A program made the translations under genes and the position numbers. 64,000 bases of DNA from NCBI GenBank assembly GCA_963575745.1, contig CAUYUJ010011447.1:897501-961500 (forward strand), written 5' to 3'. This DNA is from Prorocentrum cordatum. Taxonomy: Eukaryota; Sar; Dinophyceae; Prorocentrales; Prorocentraceae. Positions 8,661-17,757 of this stretch are shown one piece after another. The notes under the pieces were generated by a model. It did not search any database, was not told the DNA's origin, and saw nothing but the letters and a program-made list of their open reading frames with translations. Position 1 is the first letter of the stretch. The number at the start of each line of letters is the position of its first letter.

Positions 8661-10155
8661 AGGGCTCCTGGACAGACTCATCCGCACTCTTGATGCCAGA
8701 CAACGGGACGAGGAGGGGGCGGGCAGAGGGACCATGCCGGCCCCGGAAGGAAGGACCTCCGTCAACGGGGATCAGGCGCAGTGCCTGGCACAGAGCATGC
8801 TCCTGGAGCACAGGGTAGATCGACAACCAGGTCCCTGGATCTCTAGAGCCCTATGGCTCTGCCTGGCACCGCACTACTTCCCCCTCCTCAGACCAGTGCT
8901 GACTGTGCGGGCAGTGGACTCCCGACCCTACGACGTTCTCTACCGCTGGATGACCAGGAACGAGATACATACGCCGGAGGACGTGGTGTCCTGTCTCCGT
9001 AGGGAGTTCCCTGAGGCCGATCTATCCCCATATTCCGATCTCACCAACGTACACATCCAAACCCTCATATGCCATCTCAGTGAGGGGGCTAATCTGACTC
9101 ACCTCGACGCTAGTGTGTCCGCCAGAGCCCTCATTGAGAGCTTGGGGGACGGCCTTTCCCAACTCAGCCACCCCCCTGGAGACAACGCCAGACTTCCACC
9201 GGAAAGCATGGGCGCCGTGGACGTTCCTCCTTGGGACCTGGACATAGGTACTCCCCTATGCATGATCTGCAGCGAAAACATCTTAGGCTTCGCGGAGGTC
9301 CTGATGTCTTGCGGCCACCTGTTCCACGCCGAATGCCTGAGACAGTGGAGGGTTAGCCAGCCCGCGCAGGCCCACTCCCACGGAAGATGCTTCCCAGTAA
9401 ACTGTCCGAGTTGCCGCTCTAACGATAGGGGTAGCGTCACCGCAAGGTTGCCAGGGCTAGTCCGAGACGCCGACGCTGCAGAAGTGGCGGTACCACCAGA
9501 CCTCCTGCAGCTTCGCGATGGGACCTTACCCCCGCTGCAGCCATTCTTGAGCCTGCAGGAGTTAGCCGAGGCAGTCAGACACTTGGCCCCAGACCTGGAC
9601 TGCCTCAGAGCGCAAGCGCTCTCCATCCGACGGCCCCACACATACGTCACGCTTTCGGACATGCGCAGAATCCACGTGCACGTCACCGAGAGGAGAGCCG
9701 CTCAGGAGGCACGCCAGGCCCCGATGGAGGCGGACGCAACCCCACCTGACGGTGGAAGCGGTGGAAGCGGCATGGACCCCGATGACACTCACGGCAGCTC
9801 GCAGAGCCCTGGGACCCTGCCTCCACAGCGACCCCTCGGTCCCACCAAAAGGGCGGATAGGATCCGGCAAGCCCCGCGGATCACTTTTCTGCTGGGACGG
9901 ACCCCCCCAGAGGACGAACCCAGGAAGAGAGGGCCCGGGCGGTTCCCGGTGGGGCTGCTAACCACGGCCGTCCGAGACATCGCAGCCGACCTGGTAATTT
10001 CCAGAAGCACGTACGTCGGCGAACGAGTAGCTGATGAGACTGGGGTCACTTTCGCCCTTGCAGGCCCAGACGCCTGGGAGCAGATCAAAGCAAGTGGTCT
10101 TGGAGCGCAGGAACCAGCCTCAGGGGAGCGCCGCCCCAACGATCCTCGTGGTTGA
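8467..10155 (+). CDS. ORF1 C-terminal part with RING-H2 finger, copy A
   Basis: The coding match to copy B starts near 8655. The RING finger is at 9259-9414: C-x2-C, then CGH-x2-H-x2-C, then a final C-x2-C, the order of a RING-H2 domain. RING proteins usually recruit E2 enzymes as ubiquitin ligases; that activity is inferred from the family. After the RING comes a helical stretch (LLQLRDG, LSLQELAEAVRHLAPDLDCL) and a basic Pro-rich tail. The segment ends at TGA 10153-10155, which overlaps the start of the ORF2 frame (GTG at 10148, ATG in copy B). Copy B lacks this stop, so the ORF1 end is not certain. Outside the RING I recognise nothing. Confidence 0.65.
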   Translation: MSVQNRGQTQGVTGPRSKAGLALERRPRLWKPQAQPRPGTRTYDRCSIGQASLLPRADYHLAVPEGLLDRLIRTLDARQRDEEGAGRGTMPAPEGRTSVNGDQAQCLAQSMLLEHRVDRQPGPWISRALWLCLAPHYFPLLRPVLTVRAVDSRPYDVLYRWMTRNEIHTPEDVVSCLRREFPEADLSPYSDLTNVHIQTLICHLSEGANLTHLDASVSARALIESLGDGLSQLSHPPGDNARLPPESMGAVDVPPWDLDIGTPLCMICSENILGFAEVLMSCGHLFHAECLRQWRVSQPAQAHSHGRCFPVNCPSCRSNDRGSVTARLPGLVRDADAAEVAVPPDLLQLRDGTLPPLQPFLSLQELAEAVRHLAPDLDCLRAQALSIRRPHTYVTLSDMRRIHVHVTERRAAQEARQAPMEADATPPDGGSGGSGMDPDDTHGSSQSPGTLPPQRPLGPTKRADRIRQAPRITFLLGRTPPEDEPRKRGPGRFPVGLLTTAVRDIAADLVISRSTYVGERVADETGVTFALAGPDAWEQIKASGLGAQEPASGERRPNDPRG

Positions 10156-12154
10156 TGCTCTAGCTCGCAGATGGATGCCGCCCTGGCGGCAGCTTCTGCT
10201 GCGGGTAGCCCAGGGAGTGCCATCCCCTGGAGGACCGGATCCGGTCGAACTCACGGCCCTGGCAAACGCGCAGTGGGGGTACCGAGCGGCCAGCAAAATT
10301 ACCCACCTCGTCCCGATCGGTCACCCCTACCGAACTGGCAAGCCCAGCCCACCAATGCAACCGCTCTTTGCCGCTCAATTTGACTTAGCGGGCAGGACAC
10401 TGCGCACGATCCTGCCCCCGTCAATAGTCGTGCACTGGGGAGGGAGGAGCGGGGGCACCTCTGACGCACTGCACATCCGAACCCCTGAGAGCGGCAACGA
10501 CGGTGTCGTCGCGCAGATCATGAGTTGGAAGGAAGAGCTAACACGATCCCACAACGGCACGATCGCAGCCGACTGGGTCACCACGAGGGTGCAACTCCCC
10601 CGGGATGAGCTACTAGGATACCAGGGACTCGAGATGCTCTTCCATAACGTTCTTCGCCGCAGAGCAGCGAGACCTGTGAGCGGAGGAGTCGGCATACGTT
10701 TCCCCCTGGATAACCTGCAGGCGGCGGCTCAAATCACCACGCTGGCCCACCAGACGGCTTGCGTCTGGAGAACCCACGAGACGAGCGATTCAGTGCACAT
10801 CCCAGTCCCCCCCAGGGCGATCTGCATAGCCCACTCCGTCGCCTCCGCAACAGCCGGAGCTATGGGACACAGAGTGGGAATTTGCGGGACGGGGCTCCTT
10901 CTGATCTCCACTCCAGAAAAGATTGCCGCCCCCGTCTTGAGACACCTCCGGGACGAGTTTCCACGTGTCTTCGGAGACGGTTCCTCCTCCACGGCGCTAG
11001 GACCGCGCCGCATCCTTCTGGAAGGACCCTGGGATGGTGGACCCTCGTTCGTTCGCCTTTCCGACCCCGAGGATGGTTCCCACTTCCGGTGGAACCTCGC
11101 GGACATGGGACAAACACGGCCGGCGGATGTCTTGCAAGCCGTAGAGGCCACCACCGGCCCTGGCACGGTCGAGCAGGTTTCCACTGTGTACGCCTGGTTC
11201 CCAGACATCTCTGACTACAGGTACATGATGCAGGTCCGCATTCGCCTGGCAGCGGCCGACGCCATGGCGGCAGCCTTTGTGGGCACCAATTGTATAGTGA
11301 TCGGAGCCCAGACCGTCAGGATCTTCCCTGCGACGCCTAGCAGGGACCCCATGCACAGAGCAGCCGCTGCACCCAGGGAGCTACAGGATCATGTGGACGC
11401 GCTGGCCAGTATCTCGGTACGGCAAGCCCCCAGACGCGCTGTTCAACCCCAAGTCCTCGAAATCACCACTTTCGACAGGCACGGGACGCAGCTAGGAGAA
11501 GTTCGCCCCCGCAGCATGCGCCCTGACGCGTGGCTCCCTGGACACAACACGTTACGGCTCTTCTCTGCCTCGGTCGGCTCGGCAAATGCGCAGATACTAA
11601 CCCGACTCTGGCCACTCCCGGACGGCCCGGACGGCACCTCGCACCCAGCCAACACCAGAGCTGCCCCACCTATCATTACAAGGGATTGGCTCCGGGATAA
11701 CGCTGGGGCGATGAGCAGGAGTGCGCCCAACGCGGTACCTAGCGTGTCTCAGGAGAGTGGCCTAAGGGACTACGAGACTGTCCTACAACCTGGAGACTAC
11801 CTGCGTGCTGCAATAGCGGCTAGTGGAGCCGTCGAGGTTACCACGAGCGGCGAAGCTGGTTTCCTCTTCACTTCGGCCCCCACCTGGGTGACTGTACTCC
11901 TCCCCGCGGACGCGGACATTAGGGCAGCCACGAGAGGTGCGGACAGACCACAAGCCAGACTCAAACTGCAACTCGCCGCGGGCCCCATTCACGTGTCGCG
12001 CCTGGACTCCGCCCCTGCAGCCACGCCAACCCCCGCCTCCGTGGGGCTGCGGGTCAACGCTCCTTCCCAACAACCACTGCCTAGGCGCACCTCTGCATCC
12101 CTCAACCCACTCCCGGGACCCGCCAGGCCCACACACTTTCCGGAACTGGCCTAG
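10148..12154 (+). CDS. ORF2, unassigned protein, copy A
   Basis: The frame is taken from the codon equivalent to ATG 34808 of copy B; here it is GTG. A short frame slip lies between about 10160 and 10216, after which the match is continuous from VPSPGGPDPVEL. About 600 residues are conserved with copy B. The stretch VEQVSTVYAWFPDISDYRYM to TVRIFPA has a beta-alpha-beta look that could be an RRM-like fold, but this is a weak guess. The segment stops at TAG 12152 where copy B has GAG, and the frame continues to about 12364 before a one-base insertion. Function unknown. Confidence 0.55.
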   Translation: MVDALARRWMPPWRQLLLRVAQGVPSPGGPDPVELTALANAQWGYRAASKITHLVPIGHPYRTGKPSPPMQPLFAAQFDLAGRTLRTILPPSIVVHWGGRSGGTSDALHIRTPESGNDGVVAQIMSWKEELTRSHNGTIAADWVTTRVQLPRDELLGYQGLEMLFHNVLRRRAARPVSGGVGIRFPLDNLQAAAQITTLAHQTACVWRTHETSDSVHIPVPPRAICIAHSVASATAGAMGHRVGICGTGLLLISTPEKIAAPVLRHLRDEFPRVFGDGSSSTALGPRRILLEGPWDGGPSFVRLSDPEDGSHFRWNLADMGQTRPADVLQAVEATTGPGTVEQVSTVYAWFPDISDYRYMMQVRIRLAAADAMAAAFVGTNCIVIGAQTVRIFPATPSRDPMHRAAAAPRELQDHVDALASISVRQAPRRAVQPQVLEITTFDRHGTQLGEVRPRSMRPDAWLPGHNTLRLFSASVGSANAQILTRLWPLPDGPDGTSHPANTRAAPPIITRDWLRDNAGAMSRSAPNAVPSVSQESGLRDYETVLQPGDYLRAAIAASGAVEVTTSGEAGFLFTSAPTWVTVLLPADADIRAATRGADRPQARLKLQLAAGPIHVSRLDSAPAATPTPASVGLRVNAPSQQPLPRRTSASLNPLPGPARPTHFPELA

Positions 12155-12365
12155 GGGCTAGTGAGTGCATGTAGGCCGTCCCCGACAGGGCTGGTGAGAG
12201 CCGATGAAGATGCAGTACGCATCGCTCGTGGTATGTTGGGTAGAGTCGCCGCCGTGGTCCCAGAGCAAGCGGTCCACGACATGGCGCGCGGTTTCCAGCG
12301 CCGGATCGCCCTCGAAATCCGCAGGCAACTAGAAGGCCGGCCCATACAAAGGTACAACTGGGGAT

Positions 12366-13526
12366 ATGTTCGCCGCGATCTGGATCCTTCAGCTGGCCAA
12401 CTCGGGAAGCCTGGACCGTGACCACGTCTGGCAGCTCATCCGAGAGCTCGGGATCCGAGAAGAGGTCACGAGGCAGCTCCCCTTCACGCAATGGCTTGCG
12501 CCTGAGCCTGACGACACCTACTCAGCCCACCAGCCCTGGCTCGAAGTCCCTGGATCCAGAGGTGCAGACGTCGACGCCACTACCGCGCTCTCTTTCCCAG
12601 AAAACGTCACTGGTGCCCTGGATGCCCTGATCAACAGGCTTTCAAAGCTGCACGGGGAGGAGCGGCAACGCCACGACCCCTGCAGAGTCACTCGGGGGCG
12701 GAGAGGAGCTTCCCAGACGTCCAGAGCCGCAGGAACGGGGGACAGACCAGCGGACAACCCAGGTACGAGCCAGCGGAGAAGCCGCAGCCGGGCGAACAAC
12801 GAGACGGATGCTGCAGGCACGCAAGCCTGCGACGCGAGGCTGCCCGCCACCGCAGGCTCTAGACTGCTGGCCACACCGGCAAGCCCTGGGCTCCCTACAT
12901 CGGCGACATCACAGGCAAACGCAAGCCCCAACCGTGGAACTAGCGACAGCCCTGCTCTGACCGCACAGGGAGCACAGCCTCAGACCCAGCGGACGGCACC
13001 CGAACAGAATGCGGCACCACCCTCCCTGGACAGACCTACTGGCGACGGAGAGGTGGACAACGGCATAAGCCGCAATAGCATCTGCCAAACCCCACCACGG
13101 ACGACTCCTGCGAACCCCGCGACACCCAGAGAGGGATCGGCACGGTCGCTCGCTCCGCTCCGCGCAACCACGCCGAGCCCAGGCGTAGCGGAAGTCCTCT
13201 CCCCATCTGGCAACTCTGCAGAAGCAGCAGGAAGAGATAGCGTGGACACCGCAGGACCTCTCGAGAGCCGCACCGACGTGAACATCCCCAGAAGCGCGAG
13301 GACCTCTCAAGCAGAGGCAAGCACCAGCACGGAGCAGCGCATGACTGGGAGGGGTGGATCCACGACCCTGGACAGCACAGAAGACGCCCAGCACACGCCC
13401 GCGGCCGCTAGGGCTGCCCGCATAAGGGGGCGCGGCGGGCAGTGTGGGTGCACCTCCACGGGTCCCCACGGACGCGGCAACAGCCCAGAGCAGGAGACCG
13501 CCTCCAGGCACGGTGCAAAGTTCTAG
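12366..13526 (+). CDS. ORF2 C-terminal part, copy A
   Basis: The frame follows a one-base insertion relative to copy B (NWGY here, NWDM in copy B). The first 100 residues are conserved (MFAAIWILQLAN, DHVWQLIRELGIREEVTRQL, ALINRLSKLH). The rest is an unstructured Ser/Thr/Pro/Ala/Gly-rich linker poorly conserved with copy B. It ends with TAG directly followed by TAA at 13524-13529, which I take as the true end of ORF2; ORF3 starts 58 bases later. No domain is recognised. Confidence 0.5.
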   Translation: MFAAIWILQLANSGSLDRDHVWQLIRELGIREEVTRQLPFTQWLAPEPDDTYSAHQPWLEVPGSRGADVDATTALSFPENVTGALDALINRLSKLHGEERQRHDPCRVTRGRRGASQTSRAAGTGDRPADNPGTSQRRSRSRANNETDAAGTQACDARLPATAGSRLLATPASPGLPTSATSQANASPNRGTSDSPALTAQGAQPQTQRTAPEQNAAPPSLDRPTGDGEVDNGISRNSICQTPPRTTPANPATPREGSARSLAPLRATTPSPGVAEVLSPSGNSAEAAGRDSVDTAGPLESRTDVNIPRSARTSQAEASTSTEQRMTGRGGSTTLDSTEDAQHTPAAARAARIRGRGGQCGCTSTGPHGRGNSPEQETASRHGAKF

Positions 13527-13584
13527 TAACGATCCACTGGGGCGAGGGGACACGCCGAGAAGCGGGCCTGACCTCCCCCCGTGC

Positions 13585-15375
13585 ATGGAGGTGGACTGGA
13601 GGCGGGAGTATGAAGCCATGGCGCGCACGCTCAGACAGGCGCAGGCGCGCGCCTCCGACGGCTCAGGTAGTCCCCCCTCCGAGGACGAATGGAAACAAGT
13701 GCTCAAAGTGATTGCGTGGGCTGCAGCGATACCCCAGCTTGACAAAACCGTTCGGGAACTGCACGAAGAGCTTGGACTTGCAATGCGAATCCCAGACGCC
13801 TTCAGCGCCTATTGGAACACCCATCCACCTCCGGGCACGCGCAACCCCACCGGCAGGAGGATACACTCACGCCATGCGGCGCTGACCGCTGACGCGGCCT
13901 GCGCCCAATTGAGACAACTCGAAGGCAGCCCGGCCTCTCGCTCGGACAGCGCGTCGGCACCCGAGGCCCCCTTTCAGAGCCTAACGCCCGCCATGCTCCG
14001 CACCATCCTGCGCGCGGGAGCTGGCGCCCCATTCACCGACGACAGGGATCAGGTTCTGAGCGAGACAATAGAGGCCTCCCCAAGGAACCTCCGCAGGACT
14101 GGAAACGCCGCCCGGCGCACCGGCACGCCCAGACCCGCGCGTGCCCCTGCTGAGACAGCTGGGAACGCAGCTAACAACGGCGTGACCAGGCGCGCTCGAA
14201 GCAGAAACGCGACAGGGCAGCGACCGGTCGAGCCTAGCACCCAGCCTCGCGCTACCGCCGCTGAGAGAGCCCGTGGGAGCCCGCCACACCGTGCCCCCCG
14301 AGGTAGGAATGAAGGCACACGCAGGACCGCACTGCGGGGTGCGACCCGCGTTAGAGCTGTGGGCAACACAGGCAGGGAAAGGTCCACCCGACCAGGCAGC
14401 AGACCCCCCAACCCAAGGACTCTGGTCGACCTGTGGGAGCGCTCCCGTACAGGAGAGGGCCCCCCCACCGGTGTCGCTGGACGGGGCGTCACAAGGCGGG
14501 CGTCCAGACCGGCGAGTGCGGAGGGCGCACGAATCCGCAGACCGCGACCTCGTCCAACCGTTTTCTCTCCAGACGAGCCCGCGGCCGCCCCCCAGCCTGC
14601 TGACGTGCTCCAGCAGGTATGGGAGCGTCACAGGGATGGGCAAACCGGTCTCTCTCCAGTCGCACCGGCCGACACAACACTCGCTGCGTACCAGATTGCA
14701 GGTCTGGACAATACACGCATCATCAGCACTCTAATGACTCTCCAGCAGGACGGCCTTGTCTCCAGCGGTTCCCCCGACGGAACCTGGGACATCACGGGAC
14801 ACCTTAGGCTCCACCCAGTCATTGATCCCAGGCACGGGGACGACTGGACGCACGACTTCACCCAGCAAGCAAGAGCGCGCATAGTCAACCCTCGACCCAG
14901 CCCGAGTGCCGCCGTGGGACCAAGTCTACACCTCGTATCACTCTTCGATGAATGGGGTCTGGCGAGACTTGCGATTGGCGACCTCATGACCAAAGTCGCC
15001 ACGACTCGAGCACGGGCTCGGGATCCCATCCCCAGGAGAACGGGCCCGAGCATGGGGCCTCGGGTCCTACTTTCGGTCCCTGGACATCAGAGGAAAGAAA
15101 CTCTACGACGCCGTGGGGGCCCACCTGGACCCGAGGTGTCTCCAACGCAGACTCGCTACCGCCATCCTGGAGTGGAGCAGGAGCGAGAACATCTCCGGCC
15201 GTCAGCACGAGGCTCCGACAGAAAGCCACATTTTTGGACTGCTTGGAGGCAGACACGTAGCTTCGCCGACAGAACCTGCCCCTGGGCGTCGCTCGCTGGG
15301 AACCCTTGTCCAGACGACATAGTCAGAACTATGCTGCAGCAGCAGCTCCTTGATCAAGGGCTGCCGTTCCCCTAG
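13585..15375 (+). CDS. ORF3 N-terminal part, copy A, methyltransferase deleted
   Basis: The start MEVDWRREYEAMARTLRQAQ matches MEADWRRKCEAMARALRQAQ of copy B at 38242. A helical N-terminus (EDEWKQVLKVIAWAAAIPQL, RIPDAFSAYWNTHP) is followed by a long Arg/Ala/Pro-rich linker and a helical block (QQVWERHRDG, DTTLAAYQIAGLDNT). Methyltransferase motif I then begins (LVSLFDEWGL, with Glu where copy B has Gly) but breaks off near 15005. An 893-nt piece present in copy B (39663-40555) is missing, with CACG at both deletion ends. Coding then resumes with small frame slips before the endonuclease. TAG at 15373 replaces the CAG of copy B. Confidence 0.65.
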   Translation: MEVDWRREYEAMARTLRQAQARASDGSGSPPSEDEWKQVLKVIAWAAAIPQLDKTVRELHEELGLAMRIPDAFSAYWNTHPPPGTRNPTGRRIHSRHAALTADAACAQLRQLEGSPASRSDSASAPEAPFQSLTPAMLRTILRAGAGAPFTDDRDQVLSETIEASPRNLRRTGNAARRTGTPRPARAPAETAGNAANNGVTRRARSRNATGQRPVEPSTQPRATAAERARGSPPHRAPRGRNEGTRRTALRGATRVRAVGNTGRERSTRPGSRPPNPRTLVDLWERSRTGEGPPTGVAGRGVTRRASRPASAEGARIRRPRPRPTVFSPDEPAAAPQPADVLQQVWERHRDGQTGLSPVAPADTTLAAYQIAGLDNTRIISTLMTLQQDGLVSSGSPDGTWDITGHLRLHPVIDPRHGDDWTHDFTQQARARIVNPRPSPSAAVGPSLHLVSLFDEWGLARLAIGDLMTKVATTRARARDPIPRRTGPSMGPRVLLSVPGHQRKETLRRRGGPPGPEVSPTQTRYRHPGVEQEREHLRPSARGSDRKPHFWTAWRQTRSFADRTCPWASLAGNPCPDDIVRTMLQQQLLDQGLPFP

Positions 15376-16158
15376 CCTCGCACGAAGACCCAGGGACGCT
15401 TCATCTTGCCCTTGGGCCTTGGGTCTCCCCCGCTCACGAATCTCGTTCTGGGGGCGAGAACCAGAGCTTGGCAACTTGCCTGCTCCTCCTTGAGCCGCGC
15501 CCTTGCACTGCATAGCAATCGCACCGTCCGGCGGCCGCGATCCCTCTGGGCCTTTCTACATACCACCCCCTGGAATAACCCCACCTGGGCGGATCTCTGT
15601 GGCGACCTCTCCCTTCGCGCCCTGGTCGACGCCATCTCTCACGCCACGCAGGCCGGCACGCTCAAAGTGGGCTGCTGGAACGTTAGATATCTCAGAAGCA
15701 CGACCGCTCATAAGAACATGATCAAACACGCCTTCTTAACGCAGATGACTACCAACGGTAGGATTGGACTTATACAGGAGACCCACTGGACGGAGCACGA
15801 AGCGGCGGTCTGGTCCACCATGTTTCACGCTCGCACGCTCCTCGCCTCTCCAGCCTACAGCGGACCAGCCGGGGGGTGCGCCGGCGGAGTGGCGATTATC
15901 ATTCCGCGCGGCACTGCGCTCCTCCGGGCGGAAGACCTCGTCCCCGGTTGCGCCGTAGCAGCCACCATCAGACGAGGTGACAGCACCTACCGCCTCGTCT
16001 CGGTTTACCTTCCACCATCCAGAAAAGCCGAGACCATTGAGGCCATCAGACAGGCCATCGGAAGATGGGACGATACCCCTACGTACTGGGGGGGTGACGT
16101 CAACATCCAGTTGGACAACCCCAGAGACGGCGAAACAGAAGGCCGCGGCCCTCGCTGA
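15376..16158 (+). CDS. ORF3: APE-type endonuclease, N-terminal two thirds, copy A
   Basis: This is the same frame as the preceding segment after the TAG at 15373. It carries the exonuclease-endonuclease-phosphatase fold of LINE endonucleases: the Asn motif GCWNVRYL, the catalytic Glu in QETHWTEH, the strands GGVAIIIP and YRLVSVYLPPSR, and the WGGDVN motif. The enzyme nicks target DNA to prime reverse transcription. The frame is lost near 16140 through indels relative to copy B, so the last motifs lie in the next segment. Confidence 0.75.
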   Translation, partial: PRTKTQGRFILPLGLGSPPLTNLVLGARTRAWQLACSSLSRALALHSNRTVRRPRSLWAFLHTTPWNNPTWADLCGDLSLRALVDAISHATQAGTLKVGCWNVRYLRSTTAHKNMIKHAFLTQMTTNGRIGLIQETHWTEHEAAVWSTMFHARTLLASPAYSGPAGGCAGGVAIIIPRGTALLRAEDLVPGCAVAATIRRGDSTYRLVSVYLPPSRKAETIEAIRQAIGRWDDTPTYWGGDVNIQLDNPRDGETEGRGPR

Positions 16159-16208
16159 CCTGCTCTCACACTGGATCAAGCGTCTGCCACTGTGACGGGC
16201 CCACCAGA

Positions 16209-17090
16209 GTGGACGCTGACAATGAATCACAGATCGATATCGTCGCGTGCCCTTTTCGACAGCTTGGGGCCTACGGAGTCAGGAAGGCCTGGAAACCCTC
16301 GGTCTCCGACCATGCCATCCTGTACCTTGAGCCACAGGGCGCCCCCAAGACCCGCAGGGACAACACCATTCGTGCGGGTGAACTACGCCTACTTCCAAGC
16401 GAGGCACACGCGAAATTAAGGACCCTCTACTCCTTCCTCGAGCGCACATTCGGGCTGCCCGACGTCGATCTGACCGGCCTCTTACAACCCGCCGACTGGG
16501 TCCGCCCGGCGACCCCTGGACAGTTCCCAGCCAGCCACTGTGACAACGACGACGGCGAAGGAGAAAGAGAGCAGGAACCCTCCGCTCCGCCCCCTGCCCC
16601 TAACCCGGGTGATGATCATACCGCCCCGCTATTGCCTGCCCTTCTCTCTCTTGGTCGCCACGCCATGTCCGCTGCTATACAGGACTGGTGGAGGAAGTGG
16701 CGCAGAAGCAAAACCAACCGCTCGCCAGGGGCCCTGCTCGCGGTTGCAGTAAGATCGGACTCCACGACACGCCCGGTGGGGGCACTTGCGGCTTGGCTCG
16801 CTGAATATGAGTGGGACGGCAACGACTTGACACCTCAGCAGGCGGCCCGCTGGCTACGTAGGTGGGACAACGACGCGGCACAGAGACGCGCCGCCCGCCT
16901 CACTCCCGCGCAAAGGGGCCCCGGGGTCGAGCGCCCCGCCCTCGCCCCCCACTGCAGGACGGGACGTGAAATCTTCGTCAGGACGCACGCCGTACTCGGA
17001 GTACGTGACGTGGACGGAAGTTGGAAGGAACGCACGAAGGAAGTCGACGATGTTCTATGGCGGAGCCGAGGCCCGATCTGGCAAACCGCC
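16209..17090 (+). CDS. ORF3: endonuclease C-terminus and linker to RT, copy A
   Basis: The segment begins in the endonuclease (ESQIDIVACPFRQLGAYGVR) and contains the catalytic Asp/His motif SDHAILYLEP. It continues into a helical region shared with copy B (LGRHAMSAAIQDWWRKWRR, GREIFVRTHAVLGVRDVDGS). The open frame runs to 17216, but similarity ends at a run of about ten C near 17090, after which coding passes to the next frame. The C run makes a sequencing or assembly indel a fair alternative to a real mutation. Confidence 0.65.
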
Positions 17091-17757
17091 CCCCCCCCTT
17101 CCCCCGGCTGCGAACCGTATCCTGGACGAATATTTCAAGCAAAAGGACGCCGGACATTTCCCGCCCTCTCCCAGCCCGCAGTGGGGCAGGATCGCCTCCC
17201 TCGTCCTGGGCCCTAGTGGTAGCGCCCCCGGTGTGGACGGAGAGCCGTGCGAGCTTTACCATCTCGGAGCGCGCTTCGTTGCCGGGCTTCTCGCGCAGGC
17301 CTGGTACGCTGCGGAGCTTAATCCAAAGCTCCTGGACCTGGTCCTCGGCCCCTCCGTTGACCTCCTGGTCTGGATTGGCAAGAAACCGGCCGCCGAGCTT
17401 CCCAATGACATGCGCCCCTTGCAGCTCCCAACTTGCCTACGAAGACTGCACGGAGCAACCATAGCCGACTGCCTCGGCTCCGTGATCGAACCCAGGCTTA
17501 GCCCCAATCGAGCTGCCAAGCGCCAGGGGCAATGCGGTCCCAACATCACTTCCGCCACCAACCACCTTGCCCTGGATCCGGTCGCCGACGCCGAACCCGG
17601 GCCCTCGTGGGCCGCCCTGCTTGGCGCGCACCAAGACGCCGTTGACCAGTATATACAGGACGCTGCAAGGCACCTAGGCCCCGCCCCAAGCACAGCCGTC
17701 CTCTTCTGCGACCAGAACAAAGCCTTCGAGCGCATATCCTTGCAATGGATGGGGTAG
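17090..17757 (+). CDS. ORF3: reverse transcriptase, N-terminal blocks, copy A
   Basis: Blocks typical of non-LTR reverse transcriptases are present: GSAPGVDGEP, NDMRPLQLPTCLRRLHGATI, QCGPNITSATNHLAL, and motif A as CDQNKAFERIS with the catalytic Asp at 17710-17712. The frame ends at TAG 17755, where copy B has CAG after the shared QWMG; the change is a single C to T. The frame then continues into the next entry. The enzyme copies element RNA at the nicked target. Confidence 0.75.
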
